This document shows positions 17,271 through 25,714 of a DNA stretch of 64,000 nucleotides, piece by piece. Origin of the DNA: Fulvivirga sediminis (GTDB lineage Bacteria; Bacteroidota; Bacteroidia; Cytophagales; Cyclobacteriaceae); contig NZ_JAESIY010000009.1 in NCBI RefSeq assembly GCF_016757215.1, positions 1 to 64,000 on the forward strand, in the 5' to 3' direction. The position numbers and the translations under genes are program-made. The notes beneath the pieces are model-generated. The model searched no databases, had not been told where the DNA came from, and worked only from the letters and a program-made list of their open reading frames with translations. Each line of letters opens with the position of its first letter. Positions within the stretch are counted from its first letter, which is position 1.

Positions 17271-20200
17271 TTAAAGTTGAACATTCAGCCCTACTGTGTA
17301 AACTGCCGGTATAGGATAGGTTTGATTGTCCACTCCATTGGTTACCTCTGGGTTAAATCCATTGTAATTAAATGCCGTTAACGGACGATCGGCAGTAAAT
17401 GAAATGGTAGTTTTAGGCATCTTCACTCCAAATAACTCCTTATTTACAAACTGATAGGCTAAGCGTACATTTTGTATCCTAAAATAATCTCCATCTTCAA
17501 GCCAAAATTCATTCATCAAATTATTATTGTACTCTTTTCTGTAGCCTGCCGCTGAAGGATATGAATTGGTTGAACCTTCTCCATTCCAAAAATGAGATGC
17601 TAAATCGGCATCAATATTAACATCTTGATTAACCCTAACAGTACTTCTTTTCTGATTTACAATTTTATTTCCTCCTTGCCCCTGGAAACTAGCGGTTAAT
17701 GATAAATTCTTATAATTAACGCCCAAGCTAAAGCCATAATTGTAAGTCGGGATGAATGACCCTAATAATACTCTATCGTCAGCATCTATGACACCATCTC
17801 CATTCTGATCTTTAAAAAAGAAGTCACCTGGTTGTAAGGCATTATCACTAATAAAGCTATCATTATATCCTGATTGAGCTATCTGAGAATTATTTTGGAA
17901 AACTCCGTTTATTTCATATCCATAAAATTCATTTAGAGAAGATCCTGGGATTGATATTTGTCTCAACTCCGCAATGTTAGCACCACCATATAGGAACTCC
18001 TGATCACCGACACTTAATACTTCATTTTTCAGTGTTGATAAATTTGCTGATATATTATATGAAAAATCATCACTTATATTATCAGCCCAGCCTATAGCCA
18101 CTTCAATACCTTCATTCCTAATTTCACCAGCGTTTCTCCTTGGATTTCTGCCAGTACCTTGCAACAACACATTCAATACAGCATCTTTTGTATCTCTTCT
18201 GTAAACATCTGCGTCCAAAGTAAGTCTGCTATCTAAAAATTCTGCTGATATACCAATATTGGTCTCTTCTGTAGTTTCCCAAGAAGTAATTAAATCAAAA
18301 ATGTTATCCGGTTGCACTCCTATCACTAGTTGATTGCCAAGCGCTAAACTTACTTGCTTATAAGTTAAACTGCCAATAGCTGGTTCTATACCATCATTAC
18401 CCATCTGTCCCCAGCCTCCTCTAACTTTCAAAAAATCAATTCCTTCTACATCAAAGAAATTCTCTCTAGAGATAATCCATCCTCCACTCAAAGTAAAGAA
18501 GTTACCCCATTTTTCAGAGAATTTGTTACTCCCATCTCTACGGAAAGATGTAGATAACAAATATTTATTTTGATATCCGTACTGAATTCTTCCGAAATAA
18601 CTAACTCCATAAAAGTTATCTCCATCAGTGTAAGTTTCTGAAGGATTCAGGTTGGATCCTTTAGGAATATACCAAGTGTCGTCTTTATTAGGGTCTAAGC
18701 TCAAAATATTACTAGCTGCAGATTGTGTAAAATCCATTTGTTCACTTCTGAAAGAATAACCTGCCGTAACATTTACACTATGATCTCCAAATAAGTTATC
18801 ATAAGTCAACACATTATCCCAAATAGTATTAAAATTACTTGTTGAGCTTTTTATAATACCATTTGGATAAATAGTTTGTCCATCAGAATAGTTTTTATCA
18901 ACCTGTCTATGATTCTCATCTGCATAGAAATAATTCAATGAAGTTTTAAAAGACAATTTATCGGGTATCAACTGAAGATCAGCATAGAAGTTTCCTAAAA
19001 TTTTAGCCCTTTTCTTCCTATTATTATTGTTATCTAGAACAAACAATGGATTCTGAGGATCTCTAAAATTTAAATTTTGCGCGTTCGCATATCTGATTGG
19101 CTTAGCCAGAGTGTTTCCTTGATCGTACACTGGCAAAACAGGCACAGCATAATAGGATTGCGACCATACCGCTTCGTCAGCTTCAAACTGAGTTGCATTA
19201 CTAATGTTCACATTACCACCTACTGTTAGCCAATCTGTTGCTTTTGCGTCTATTTTGGTTCTTAAATTAGTTCTTTCGTAGTCATTTCTAGCATATTTTA
19301 ACAAACCATCCTGCTTAAAGAAGCTACCCCCTACAGAATATTTGACTTTACTAGATCCTCCACTAATAGTAAGGGAGTGATTTTGAATAGGAGCGGTCTT
19401 CTCTAGCACCTGATCATACCAGTCTGTATCTGTTCCTGGTAAATTAGGATTATTAGGGTTAGCACCAAATCGATCAATTGAATTTTGAATTAAGGCTTGC
19501 TGATCAGCGTTACCGGCCTGATTGATATAATTAACATATTGTTGCGTATTGGCCATTTCGAGCAAATTTTGTGGTCTTTGCACACCATAGTAACCGTCAT
19601 ATTCGATTTTTACAGGTTGCTCGTAATCTCCAGAGTTAGTTTCTATGATAATAACACCATTCGCTGCACGCACACCATAGATAGCTGCAGCTGAAGCATC
19701 TTTCAAAATGTTCATACTAGCGATATCTGACGGGTTAAGGAAGTCTATATTATCCACAAACATTCCATCAACTACATATAATGGCTGAGCTTTATCATCT
19801 CCTGCAAAAGAGCTAAGTCCTCTTACTCGCACATTAGGGCTTGCCCCAGGAGCTCCACTACTTGTAATTTGTACACCAGCCACTTTACCTTGCAGTGACT
19901 GCATCGGGTTACTATTAGGTGTTTTAGTTATATCCTCACTATTGATAGTAGATATAGCTGTGGTTATCTCGTCTTCGTTAGAAGTACCATAACCAATCAC
20001 CACCACTTCCTGAAGTTCACTAATGTCACTACTCAAAGCAACATTAACTACAGAACGTCCATTCACTTGTTCTTTAACCGTGGTAAATCCTACAAAAGAA
20101 TATACCAACGTAGCATCATCACCTACTACTACTGAGTAGTTTCCTTCAATATCAGTAACTGTTCCTTGTGAAGTTCCATCTACTAATATATTCACCCCTG

Positions 20201-20318
20201 GCAGAGGCTCACCATCATCAGCAGAAGTCACTTTACCTTCAACAGTATTCTGGGCCTGCACATTTCCGGCTGTAATAGCAAAAAACATCAGACACGTGAG
20301 TCGTAAAAGTTTAATCAT
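17271..20318 (-). CDS. SusC/RagA-family TonB-linked outer-membrane transporter
   Basis: TonB-dependent importer of glycan oligosaccharides, 1015 residues. Signal peptide about 1-22 (ends VQAQ). A carboxypeptidase-regulatory-like domain spans about 25-100 (VEGKVTSADDGEPLPGVNI). The TonB-box region ELQEVVVIGYG is near 101-111. The plug follows with TPNSNPMQSLQGKVAGVQI and the SusC signature LYVVDGMFVD near 176, then the DASAAAIYGVRAANGVIII segment. The rest is the 22-strand barrel. It heads a six-gene operon. No hybrid two-component regulator, AraC protein or SusR-like sensor is in or beside the locus, so control must come from elsewhere. Confidence 0.97.
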   Translation of the reverse strand: MIKLLRLTCLMFFAITAGNVQAQNTVEGKVTSADDGEPLPGVNILVDGTSQGTVTDIEGNYSVVVGDDATLVYSFVGFTTVKEQVNGRSVVNVALSSDISELQEVVVIGYGTSNEDEITTAISTINSEDITKTPNSNPMQSLQGKVAGVQITSSGAPGASPNVRVRGLSSFAGDDKAQPLYVVDGMFVDNIDFLNPSDIASMNILKDASAAAIYGVRAANGVIIIETNSGDYEQPVKIEYDGYYGVQRPQNLLEMANTQQYVNYINQAGNADQQALIQNSIDRFGANPNNPNLPGTDTDWYDQVLEKTAPIQNHSLTISGGSSKVKYSVGGSFFKQDGLLKYARNDYERTNLRTKIDAKATDWLTVGGNVNISNATQFEADEAVWSQSYYAVPVLPVYDQGNTLAKPIRYANAQNLNFRDPQNPLFVLDNNNNRKKRAKILGNFYADLQLIPDKLSFKTSLNYFYADENHRQVDKNYSDGQTIYPNGIIKSSTSNFNTIWDNVLTYDNLFGDHSVNVTAGYSFRSEQMDFTQSAASNILSLDPNKDDTWYIPKGSNLNPSETYTDGDNFYGVSYFGRIQYGYQNKYLLSTSFRRDGSNKFSEKWGNFFTLSGGWIISRENFFDVEGIDFLKVRGGWGQMGNDGIEPAIGSLTYKQVSLALGNQLVIGVQPDNIFDLITSWETTEETNIGISAEFLDSRLTLDADVYRRDTKDAVLNVLLQGTGRNPRRNAGEIRNEGIEVAIGWADNISDDFSYNISANLSTLKNEVLSVGDQEFLYGGANIAELRQISIPGSSLNEFYGYEINGVFQNNSQIAQSGYNDSFISDNALQPGDFFFKDQNGDGVIDADDRVLLGSFIPTYNYGFSLGVNYKNLSLTASFQGQGGNKIVNQKRSTVRVNQDVNIDADLASHFWNGEGSTNSYPSAAGYRKEYNNNLMNEFWLEDGDYFRIQNVRLAYQFVNKELFGVKMPKTTISFTADRPLTAFNYNGFNPEVTNGVDNQTYPIPAVYTVGLNVQL

Positions 20319-20662
20319 TGGGTTTAAAAATTAAATTAAATCTAGCAAACGATTGCAATCATGGTGTAATGGTATTATTATTAAATATCTTACCCAAAAA
20401 GCAGCAAACAATTTCGAGGAAAATAGAAGAAAAGAAGAGAATATTTTTAACTCAATATTGCGCTTTAAAAACAATGATTAAAGGCATTCATAGGCTATTT
20501 TAGATATTAACCAACAAGTCATCCCGTTTAAGACTCAGAAAACATTTTCTTAACTAAAAATGGTAAAAAAGCACATCACCCTGCAGTACTCCCCTTCTTT
20601 TTTTAAGCATAAAAAAATCCCGAACCAATAGGGCCCGGGATTATATACAATTCACTTCTTTT
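20319..20662. other. Upstream region of susC; no gene seen
   Basis: This 344-base gap must hold the susC promoter. I found no exact TAnnTTTG element on the minus strand. The right end contains the terminator of the small protein gene (20611-20641). Frames on the plus strand here are short and unlike protein. Confidence 0.4.
20611..20641 (-). terminator. Terminator of the small conserved protein gene
   Basis: ATCCCG (20617-20622) pairs with CGGGAT (20636-20641), and on the minus strand the stem is followed by seven T residues. It lies 22 bases after the 61-residue reading frame. Confidence 0.8.
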
Positions 20663-20848
20663 TTATGATAATACGAAACATCGCTGAAGCACATGTTCAT
20701 ACTTGCGATTAAACTTGGAATAACACCAGTTCCTCAATTCGTAGACCTCTTCATCTATCAAAGATCCGATGGCCTTTTTTAACTCCTTTTCAAAAAGTCT
20801 GGAATCAAAACTCACTTTTGTGAGTATGGTTTTTACGTATTCTAACAT
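20663..20848 (-). CDS. Small conserved Bacteroidota protein of unknown function
   Basis: A 61-residue, probably cytoplasmic protein. It is helical and charged, with FEKELKKAIGSLIDEEVYEL at about 19-38, then RNWCYSKFNRKYEHVLQRCF. The pattern FEKELxKA..L...E..EL..WCY.KF is familiar from small uncharacterised proteins in related genomes, though I cannot name a family. Its own terminator directly downstream and the lack of any competing frame support a real gene. It could be a small regulator or ribosome-associated protein; nothing in the neighbours settles this. Confidence 0.7.
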   Translation of the reverse strand: MLEYVKTILTKVSFDSRLFEKELKKAIGSLIDEEVYELRNWCYSKFNRKYEHVLQRCFVLS

Positions 20849-20942
20849 AAGAGTTTTGAATTTAAAAAGTTAATTTCCTCCCTTCGCAACTTATCTCCAC
20901 CTTTAATATACAAAATCGTTACAGTTTCTTAAAGTATTACTA

Positions 20943-20950
20943 TAAATTTG
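20943..20950 (+). promoter_or_regulatory. Bacteroidota-type -7 element for batD
   Basis: TAAATTTG matches TAnnTTTG exactly, 34 bases before the ATG of the BatD gene. A T-rich segment (TTTCTT near 20925-20930) is near the expected -33 position, but no exact TTTG box is seen. Confidence 0.5.
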
Positions 20951-20984
20951 TATACGGTGTACGTACAACAAAGTTTGTAAATTT

Positions 20985-22448
20985 ATGGGATGGATCTATC
21001 GTAGACTTAACGCATTATTCTTCTTAATTAGTATTTTCTGTATGGCTGTAACCTCTCAGGCTCAGGATGTCAAAATAGAGCTTGGCCCTGATGAAATTGG
21101 AGAAAATCAGACATGGACAATTACTATTACAGCTGCTAATGAGAGGCTATCTAATTATGGGGATTTTCCCGATATAACGGGCTTCCAAAAGAGAGGTACT
21201 TCCTCCTCTTCTTCTACTCAAATTATTAATGGACAAATTTCAAGCTCCCAGAGCGTAACCATGTCTTACGTGCCTACCAGCCAAGGCACTTTCACCTTAA
21301 AGCCTTTTACTATAAATGTTAATGGCAAGCCCATTTCATCTCAAGGTAAAACGATTAAAGTAGGAGGAGCAGTGGCAAGGCAACAAAGAAATGATCCATT
21401 CAGAAGCTTTTTTGACCATGACCCGATGGATAACTTCTTTAATAATGATCGTAAAACTGAGTTTCTAGATGTTAAGGAAGACGCCTTTTTGGCATTAACC
21501 ACTGACAAAAGAGAAGTATATGTAGGAGAAGGTTTCACTGCTAGTTTATCATTTTATGTAGCGGAAGATAATCGTGCTCCTTTGCAATTTCACGATCTAG
21601 GTAAGCAACTTGGAGAAATTCTTAAAAAGCTGAAACCAGAAAACTGCTGGGAAGAAAATTTTAATATTGAAAACATTAATGGTGAACCTGTAAGCTTAGG
21701 CGGAAAAAAATATACCCAGTATAAAATATATCAGGCGGAACTATACCCTCTGAATGCAGAACCCATCACTTTCCCCTCTGTAGGCTTAGAAATGATTAAA
21801 TATAAGGTGGCCAAAAACCCTTCTTTTTTTGGCAGAAATCGTCAAGAAGACTTCAAAACATTTTATAGTAAGCCTAAAAGCATAAAGGTGAGAAAACTAC
21901 CTCCTCACCCACTTAAAGATCAAGTGGCTGTAGGGGACTACAAGCTCAATGAAAAGCTAAGCACTCCAAACTTAGAAACAGGCCAAAGCTTTAGCTATGA
22001 ATTCAATATTTATGGAGAGGGTAATATATCTGCTATCAATAAACCATTAGTAGAAGGTGGAGAAAACTTTGATTTTTATGACCCTAACGTCACTCAAAAT
22101 ATAAATAGAAGAAATAACACCGTAACCGGTGGTAAATCTTTCAAATACTTCGGAATACCTAAAGAGCCTGGAGATTATAATATGAAAGATTATTTTAAAT
22201 GGATATACTTCAACCCTAAAACGGAGAGTTACGACACGCTTACTTCAGCCAAAGTGGTGCACGTAACAGGAGAAAGTAAAAAGAACGAACATATACAAGC
22301 TAATGATATGGGATCTTTTTACGATCGCATCAACACAGAGAGCAACAACTTAAAAAGCACAGCCAGCTTTGAATGGAGCAAAATCTTTGTCAACATCTTT
22401 ATTTTGGCTATGTTAGTGATTTCAGCAATAATTATTTTTAAAAAATAA
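20985..22448 (+). CDS. batD: BatD family protein
   Basis: Periplasmic, membrane-anchored protein of 487 residues from the Bat (Bacteroides aerotolerance) group. Signal peptide about 1-26 (ends SQAQ). The start of the mature part, DVKIELGPDEIGENQTWTIT, with a Ser-rich GTSSSSSTQIINGQ loop, is characteristic of BatD. Beta-sandwich modules follow, with IYQAELYPLNAEPITFPS near 248 and GEGNISAINKP near 344. One C-terminal membrane helix spans about 467-484. BatD normally works with BatA/BatB (VWA proteins) and a MoxR ATPase, none of which are nearby, so this is an orphan copy. It lies 18 bp upstream of aroC on the same strand. Confidence 0.88.
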   Translation: MGWIYRRLNALFFLISIFCMAVTSQAQDVKIELGPDEIGENQTWTITITAANERLSNYGDFPDITGFQKRGTSSSSSTQIINGQISSSQSVTMSYVPTSQGTFTLKPFTINVNGKPISSQGKTIKVGGAVARQQRNDPFRSFFDHDPMDNFFNNDRKTEFLDVKEDAFLALTTDKREVYVGEGFTASLSFYVAEDNRAPLQFHDLGKQLGEILKKLKPENCWEENFNIENINGEPVSLGGKKYTQYKIYQAELYPLNAEPITFPSVGLEMIKYKVAKNPSFFGRNRQEDFKTFYSKPKSIKVRKLPPHPLKDQVAVGDYKLNEKLSTPNLETGQSFSYEFNIYGEGNISAINKPLVEGGENFDFYDPNVTQNINRRNNTVTGGKSFKYFGIPKEPGDYNMKDYFKWIYFNPKTESYDTLTSAKVVHVTGESKKNEHIQANDMGSFYDRINTESNNLKSTASFEWSKIFVNIFILAMLVISAIIIFKK

Positions 22449-22466
22449 CCTTCCAACCATAATATT

Positions 22467-23546
22467 TTGGGAAATTCTTTTGGCACTTTATTCAAAATAA
22501 CCACCTTCGGCGAGTCACATGGCAAGGCTTTAGGTGTGATCATAGATGGCTGCCCAGCAGGCCTGGACATAGATGAAACTTTCATTCAAAATGAGTTGAT
22601 CAGGCGCAAGCCCGGGCAATCAAAAATCACTACCCAGAGAAAGGAAAATGATGAATTTGAAATTCTTTCTGGTGTATTCGAAGGAAAATCTACAGGCACC
22701 CCTATTAGTCTTTTAATTCATAATACGGATGCAAAAAGTAAAGACTACTCACACATAGCCGAGAAATATCGCCCTTCTCATGCAGATTATACTTATGACA
22801 CTAAATATGGCATAAGAGATTACAGAGGAGGTGGCAGAAGCAGTGCCAGAGAAACTGCTGCCCGAGTTGCAGCTGGCGCCGTGGCGAAACTATTTCTTAA
22901 AAAGATAGGTGTTGACGTAACGGCCTACGTATCACAAGTAGGCACCATTCAAGCTCCTGAATATCATGAGATGGACCTTTCTAAAACCGAAGATAACATT
23001 GTAAGATGTCCTGACCCTAAAGTGGCCGAAGAAATGATTGCTCTTATTGATCAGACCCGTAAAAACCAAGACACGATAGGCGGTGTAGTAACAGGGGTTA
23101 TCAAGAACACCCCAGCAGGACTTGGTGAGCCTGTCTTCGATAAATTACATGCTGAATTAGGCAAAGCGATGCTGAGCATAAATGCTGTGAAAGGGTTTGA
23201 ATATGGCAGCGGCTTCAAAGGAGTAGAAATGTACGGATCAGAACATAATGACCTCTTTTATAATGATGAAGGCAAAGTAAAAACCAAAACCAATCACTCA
23301 GGAGGCATTCAAGGAGGAATATCTAATGGTGAAGATATATATTTTAACGTAGCCTTTAAGCCGGTAGCTACTATTATGAAAGATCAGCCCTCTATAGATA
23401 AAACTGGAGATGACGCAACCGTTAGTGGAAAAGGGAGACATGACCCTTGTGTAGTACCCAGAGCTGTTCCCATTGTCGAAGCTATGGCTGCTTTAGTTAT
23501 AGCTGACTTTTTTCTAATTAATAAAACGAGTAAATTATCTGATTAA
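22467..23546 (+). CDS. aroC: Chorismate synthase
   Basis: Last step of the shikimate pathway, converting EPSP to chorismate with reduced FMN. The start is a TTG codon at 22467; the protein then begins [18 protein letters not shown], the exact expected N-terminus, so this start is well supported despite the rare codon. Other signatures are [15 protein letters not shown] near 47, the [18 protein letters not shown] signature near 123, and [13 protein letters not shown] near 276. The 359-residue length is standard. It may be cotranscribed with batD (18-bp gap) and the symporter gene after it. A TTG start may lower its translation. Confidence 0.97.
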   Translation: MGNSFGTLFKITTFGESHGKALGVIIDGCPAGLDIDETFIQNELIRRKPGQSKITTQRKENDEFEILSGVFEGKSTGTPISLLIHNTDAKSKDYSHIAEKYRPSHADYTYDTKYGIRDYRGGGRSSARETAARVAAGAVAKLFLKKIGVDVTAYVSQVGTIQAPEYHEMDLSKTEDNIVRCPDPKVAEEMIALIDQTRKNQDTIGGVVTGVIKNTPAGLGEPVFDKLHAELGKAMLSINAVKGFEYGSGFKGVEMYGSEHNDLFYNDEGKVKTKTNHSGGIQGGISNGEDIYFNVAFKPVATIMKDQPSIDKTGDDATVSGKGRHDPCVVPRAVPIVEAMAALVIADFFLINKTSKLSD

Positions 23547-23562
23547 ATTTTTCATCCTCTTT

Positions 23563-24990
23563 ATGAAAAACCTCCCTTTACACATTAAAATTATTATTGG
23601 TCTTTTAGCCGGAATCATATACGCATTTATTTCAAGTGCACTTGGCTGGAATAATTTTACCATTAACTGGATCAACCCATTCGGTACTATTTTCATTCGA
23701 TTATTGAAATTTATTGCCGTGCCATTGGTACTCTTCTCTATCATAGGGGGCGTATCCAGCTTAAACGACATTTCGAAGCTGGGACGACTTGGCGCTAAAA
23801 CACTTGGCTTATACTTATTAACTACTATTATCGCTGTAGGAGTAGGTCTATTATTAGTTAACCTCGTAAAACCTGGCAAATTTATAGATGAACAGCAACA
23901 GCTAAAAAATCGTATAGAATACGAAAAATGGGTTCAGGCTACTGATGGAGTAGAAGGAGTGAAAGATGACAAAAATGTATTGACAGACCCTGAATACAGA
24001 GACCAAGTAGAAGAAATTGCTAGTGACGAAACACTCGCCAAAGCTGAGAGACATGCCGAATCTGCTGTTGTTAAAGAAAAAATGGCAAGCGCGGAAAAAG
24101 CAAAAGACACCCCTCCATTACAATTTCTGGTTGACATGGTTCCTGAAAATATCATGCTTTCTCTATCTGATAATGGATTAATGCTTCAAGTTATATTCTT
24201 TGCTATTTTCTTTGGGCTATCTCTAGCCATCATACCTAAAGAAACAGCTAAACCAGTTGTTGATTTTATTAACGGTGTGAATGAAGTATTTCTAAAGATG
24301 GTAGATATAGTAATGAAAGCTGCACCTTTCTTTGTCTTCGCTTTACTAGCTGGCGTTATTGCTAAAATGGCCGATACTCCTGCCGAGGTATTCGAAATAT
24401 TTAAAGGTTTATGGACGTACTCTGTAACGCTGGTTATTGGGCTAGCCTTTATGGCATTTGTTTTCTATCCTCTGCTTATCACTCTCTTTGTTAAAAAACT
24501 TAGTTATAAAGAATTTTTCAAAAATATAAGTCCAGCTCAGTTCCTTGCCTTTTCTACCAGCTCTAGCGCTGCAACCCTACCCGTAACTATGGAGTGTGTT
24601 GAAGAAAATATGGGTGTATCTAAAAACATTAGTAGTTTTGTACTACCCATTGGAGCTACAGTAAATATGGACGGCACCAGCCTATACCAAGCTGTAGCAG
24701 TAGTATTTCTAGCCCAAATGCACATGGTAGACCTGACCTTCGGGCAGCAAATTACAATAGTATTTACCGCCACGCTTGCCTCTATAGGATCGGCAGCCGT
24801 GCCTAGTGCAGGTTTAGTAATGATGATCATAGTATTACAGTCAGTAGGCCTTAATCCGGCATGGATCGCAATTATTTTCCCGGTAGATCGTATCCTAGAC
24901 ATGTGCAGAACCGTAGTAAATGTAACAGGTGATGTTAGTGTATCTACACTGATCGCCAAATCAGAAGGTGAACTTCCTAAATACTCATAA
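23563..24990 (+). CDS. Dicarboxylate/amino acid:cation symporter (DAACS family)
   Basis: Inner-membrane Na+/H+-coupled uptake of glutamate, aspartate or C4-dicarboxylates. The first reentrant loop carries FSTSSSAATLPVTMECVEEN near 327 and the substrate/Na motif GATVNMDGTSLYQ near 365; both are diagnostic of the GltPh/EAAT fold. The unusual point is a charged hydrophilic insert of about 75 residues between helices 3 and 4 (residues about 107-185, rich in Glu, Lys and Asp), longer than in GltP. Length is 475 residues. It starts 16 bp after aroC. Substrate cannot be fixed. Confidence 0.92.
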   Translation: MKNLPLHIKIIIGLLAGIIYAFISSALGWNNFTINWINPFGTIFIRLLKFIAVPLVLFSIIGGVSSLNDISKLGRLGAKTLGLYLLTTIIAVGVGLLLVNLVKPGKFIDEQQQLKNRIEYEKWVQATDGVEGVKDDKNVLTDPEYRDQVEEIASDETLAKAERHAESAVVKEKMASAEKAKDTPPLQFLVDMVPENIMLSLSDNGLMLQVIFFAIFFGLSLAIIPKETAKPVVDFINGVNEVFLKMVDIVMKAAPFFVFALLAGVIAKMADTPAEVFEIFKGLWTYSVTLVIGLAFMAFVFYPLLITLFVKKLSYKEFFKNISPAQFLAFSTSSSAATLPVTMECVEENMGVSKNISSFVLPIGATVNMDGTSLYQAVAVVFLAQMHMVDLTFGQQITIVFTATLASIGSAAVPSAGLVMMIIVLQSVGLNPAWIAIIFPVDRILDMCRTVVNVTGDVSVSTLIAKSEGELPKYS

Positions 24991-25038
24991 GGGAACCTTT
25001 ATAAATAAACATTGTTTGCCCAATAAAGCATAGATAAG

Positions 25039-25629
25039 ATGGAGACAAAAGTTAATAATGACAATCAGAAAGTAGTTAACCTATACCTAGAGGCTAATCC
25101 TAATCCGAACTCTATGAAGTTCGTGGCCAACTATATGCTGGTGCCTGAAGGTACAAGTTATGACTTCCCTGATGTAGAGAGTACAGAAAACGCCCCTTTG
25201 GCGAAAGAGCTTTTTGGGTTTGAGTATGTTGACAGGGTTTTTTATATGTCCAACTTCATTACCATTACCAAAAAGGAACAGTATGAATGGATTGAAATAA
25301 AAGATGCCTTAAAGCAGCATATTAAAGATTACATCGAATCTGGCAAAGAAGTAATTACTAAGCTGATGCCTGAAGAGCAATACGATGAAAGTGACTCTGA
25401 AACCGTAAAGAAAATAAAAGGTATTTTAGATGAATATATAAAGCCAGCTGTAGAACAAGATGGTGGGGCTATTTCTTTCCATGCTTATGAGGATGGCATT
25501 GTAAAAGTACTTCTTCAAGGTTCATGCAGTGGTTGCCCTTCGTCTACTGTGACACTGAAAGCTGGAATTGAAAACCTCTTAAAAAGAATGCTACCTGAAA
25601 TAAAAGGAGTGGAAGCTGAAGGCATCTAA
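25039..25629 (+). CDS. Nfu/NifU-type Fe-S cluster carrier
   Basis: Protein of 196 residues that carries or delivers Fe-S clusters. The N-terminal Nfu domain (about 12-100) has EANPNPNSMKFVANYML, the hallmark of Nfu N-domains. The C-terminal NifU-like domain (about 115-196) has EYIKPAVEQDGGAISFHAYE and the cluster-binding CxxC in GSCSGCPSSTVTLK. This two-domain form matches eukaryotic NFU1 and many Bacteroidota proteins. It is monocistronic with a strong terminator. A cysteine desulfurase gene elsewhere in the window (57844) could supply sulfur to the same pathway. Confidence 0.94.
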   Translation: METKVNNDNQKVVNLYLEANPNPNSMKFVANYMLVPEGTSYDFPDVESTENAPLAKELFGFEYVDRVFYMSNFITITKKEQYEWIEIKDALKQHIKDYIESGKEVITKLMPEEQYDESDSETVKKIKGILDEYIKPAVEQDGGAISFHAYEDGIVKVLLQGSCSGCPSSTVTLKAGIENLLKRMLPEIKGVEAEGI

Positions 25630-25661
25630 TAAAAAATGATCGACATATCACCTATAAATAC

Positions 25662-25696
25662 AAAGGCCGCTTCAATAAATTGAAGCGGCCTTTTTT
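25662..25696 (+). terminator. Terminator of the Nfu gene
   Basis: AAAGGCCGCTTCAAT (25662-25676) pairs with ATTGAAGCGGCCTTT (25679-25693), then TTT. It is one of the strongest hairpins in the window and may also stop the convergent transcript. Confidence 0.92.
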
Positions 25697-25714
25697 GTTT
25701 CACCTCGCACTATC

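Noticed and set aside
20318-20503. 61-codon plus-strand frame upstream of susC
   Set aside because: It lies in the susC promoter region, is rich in Lys/Ile from AT-rich DNA and has no family resemblance.
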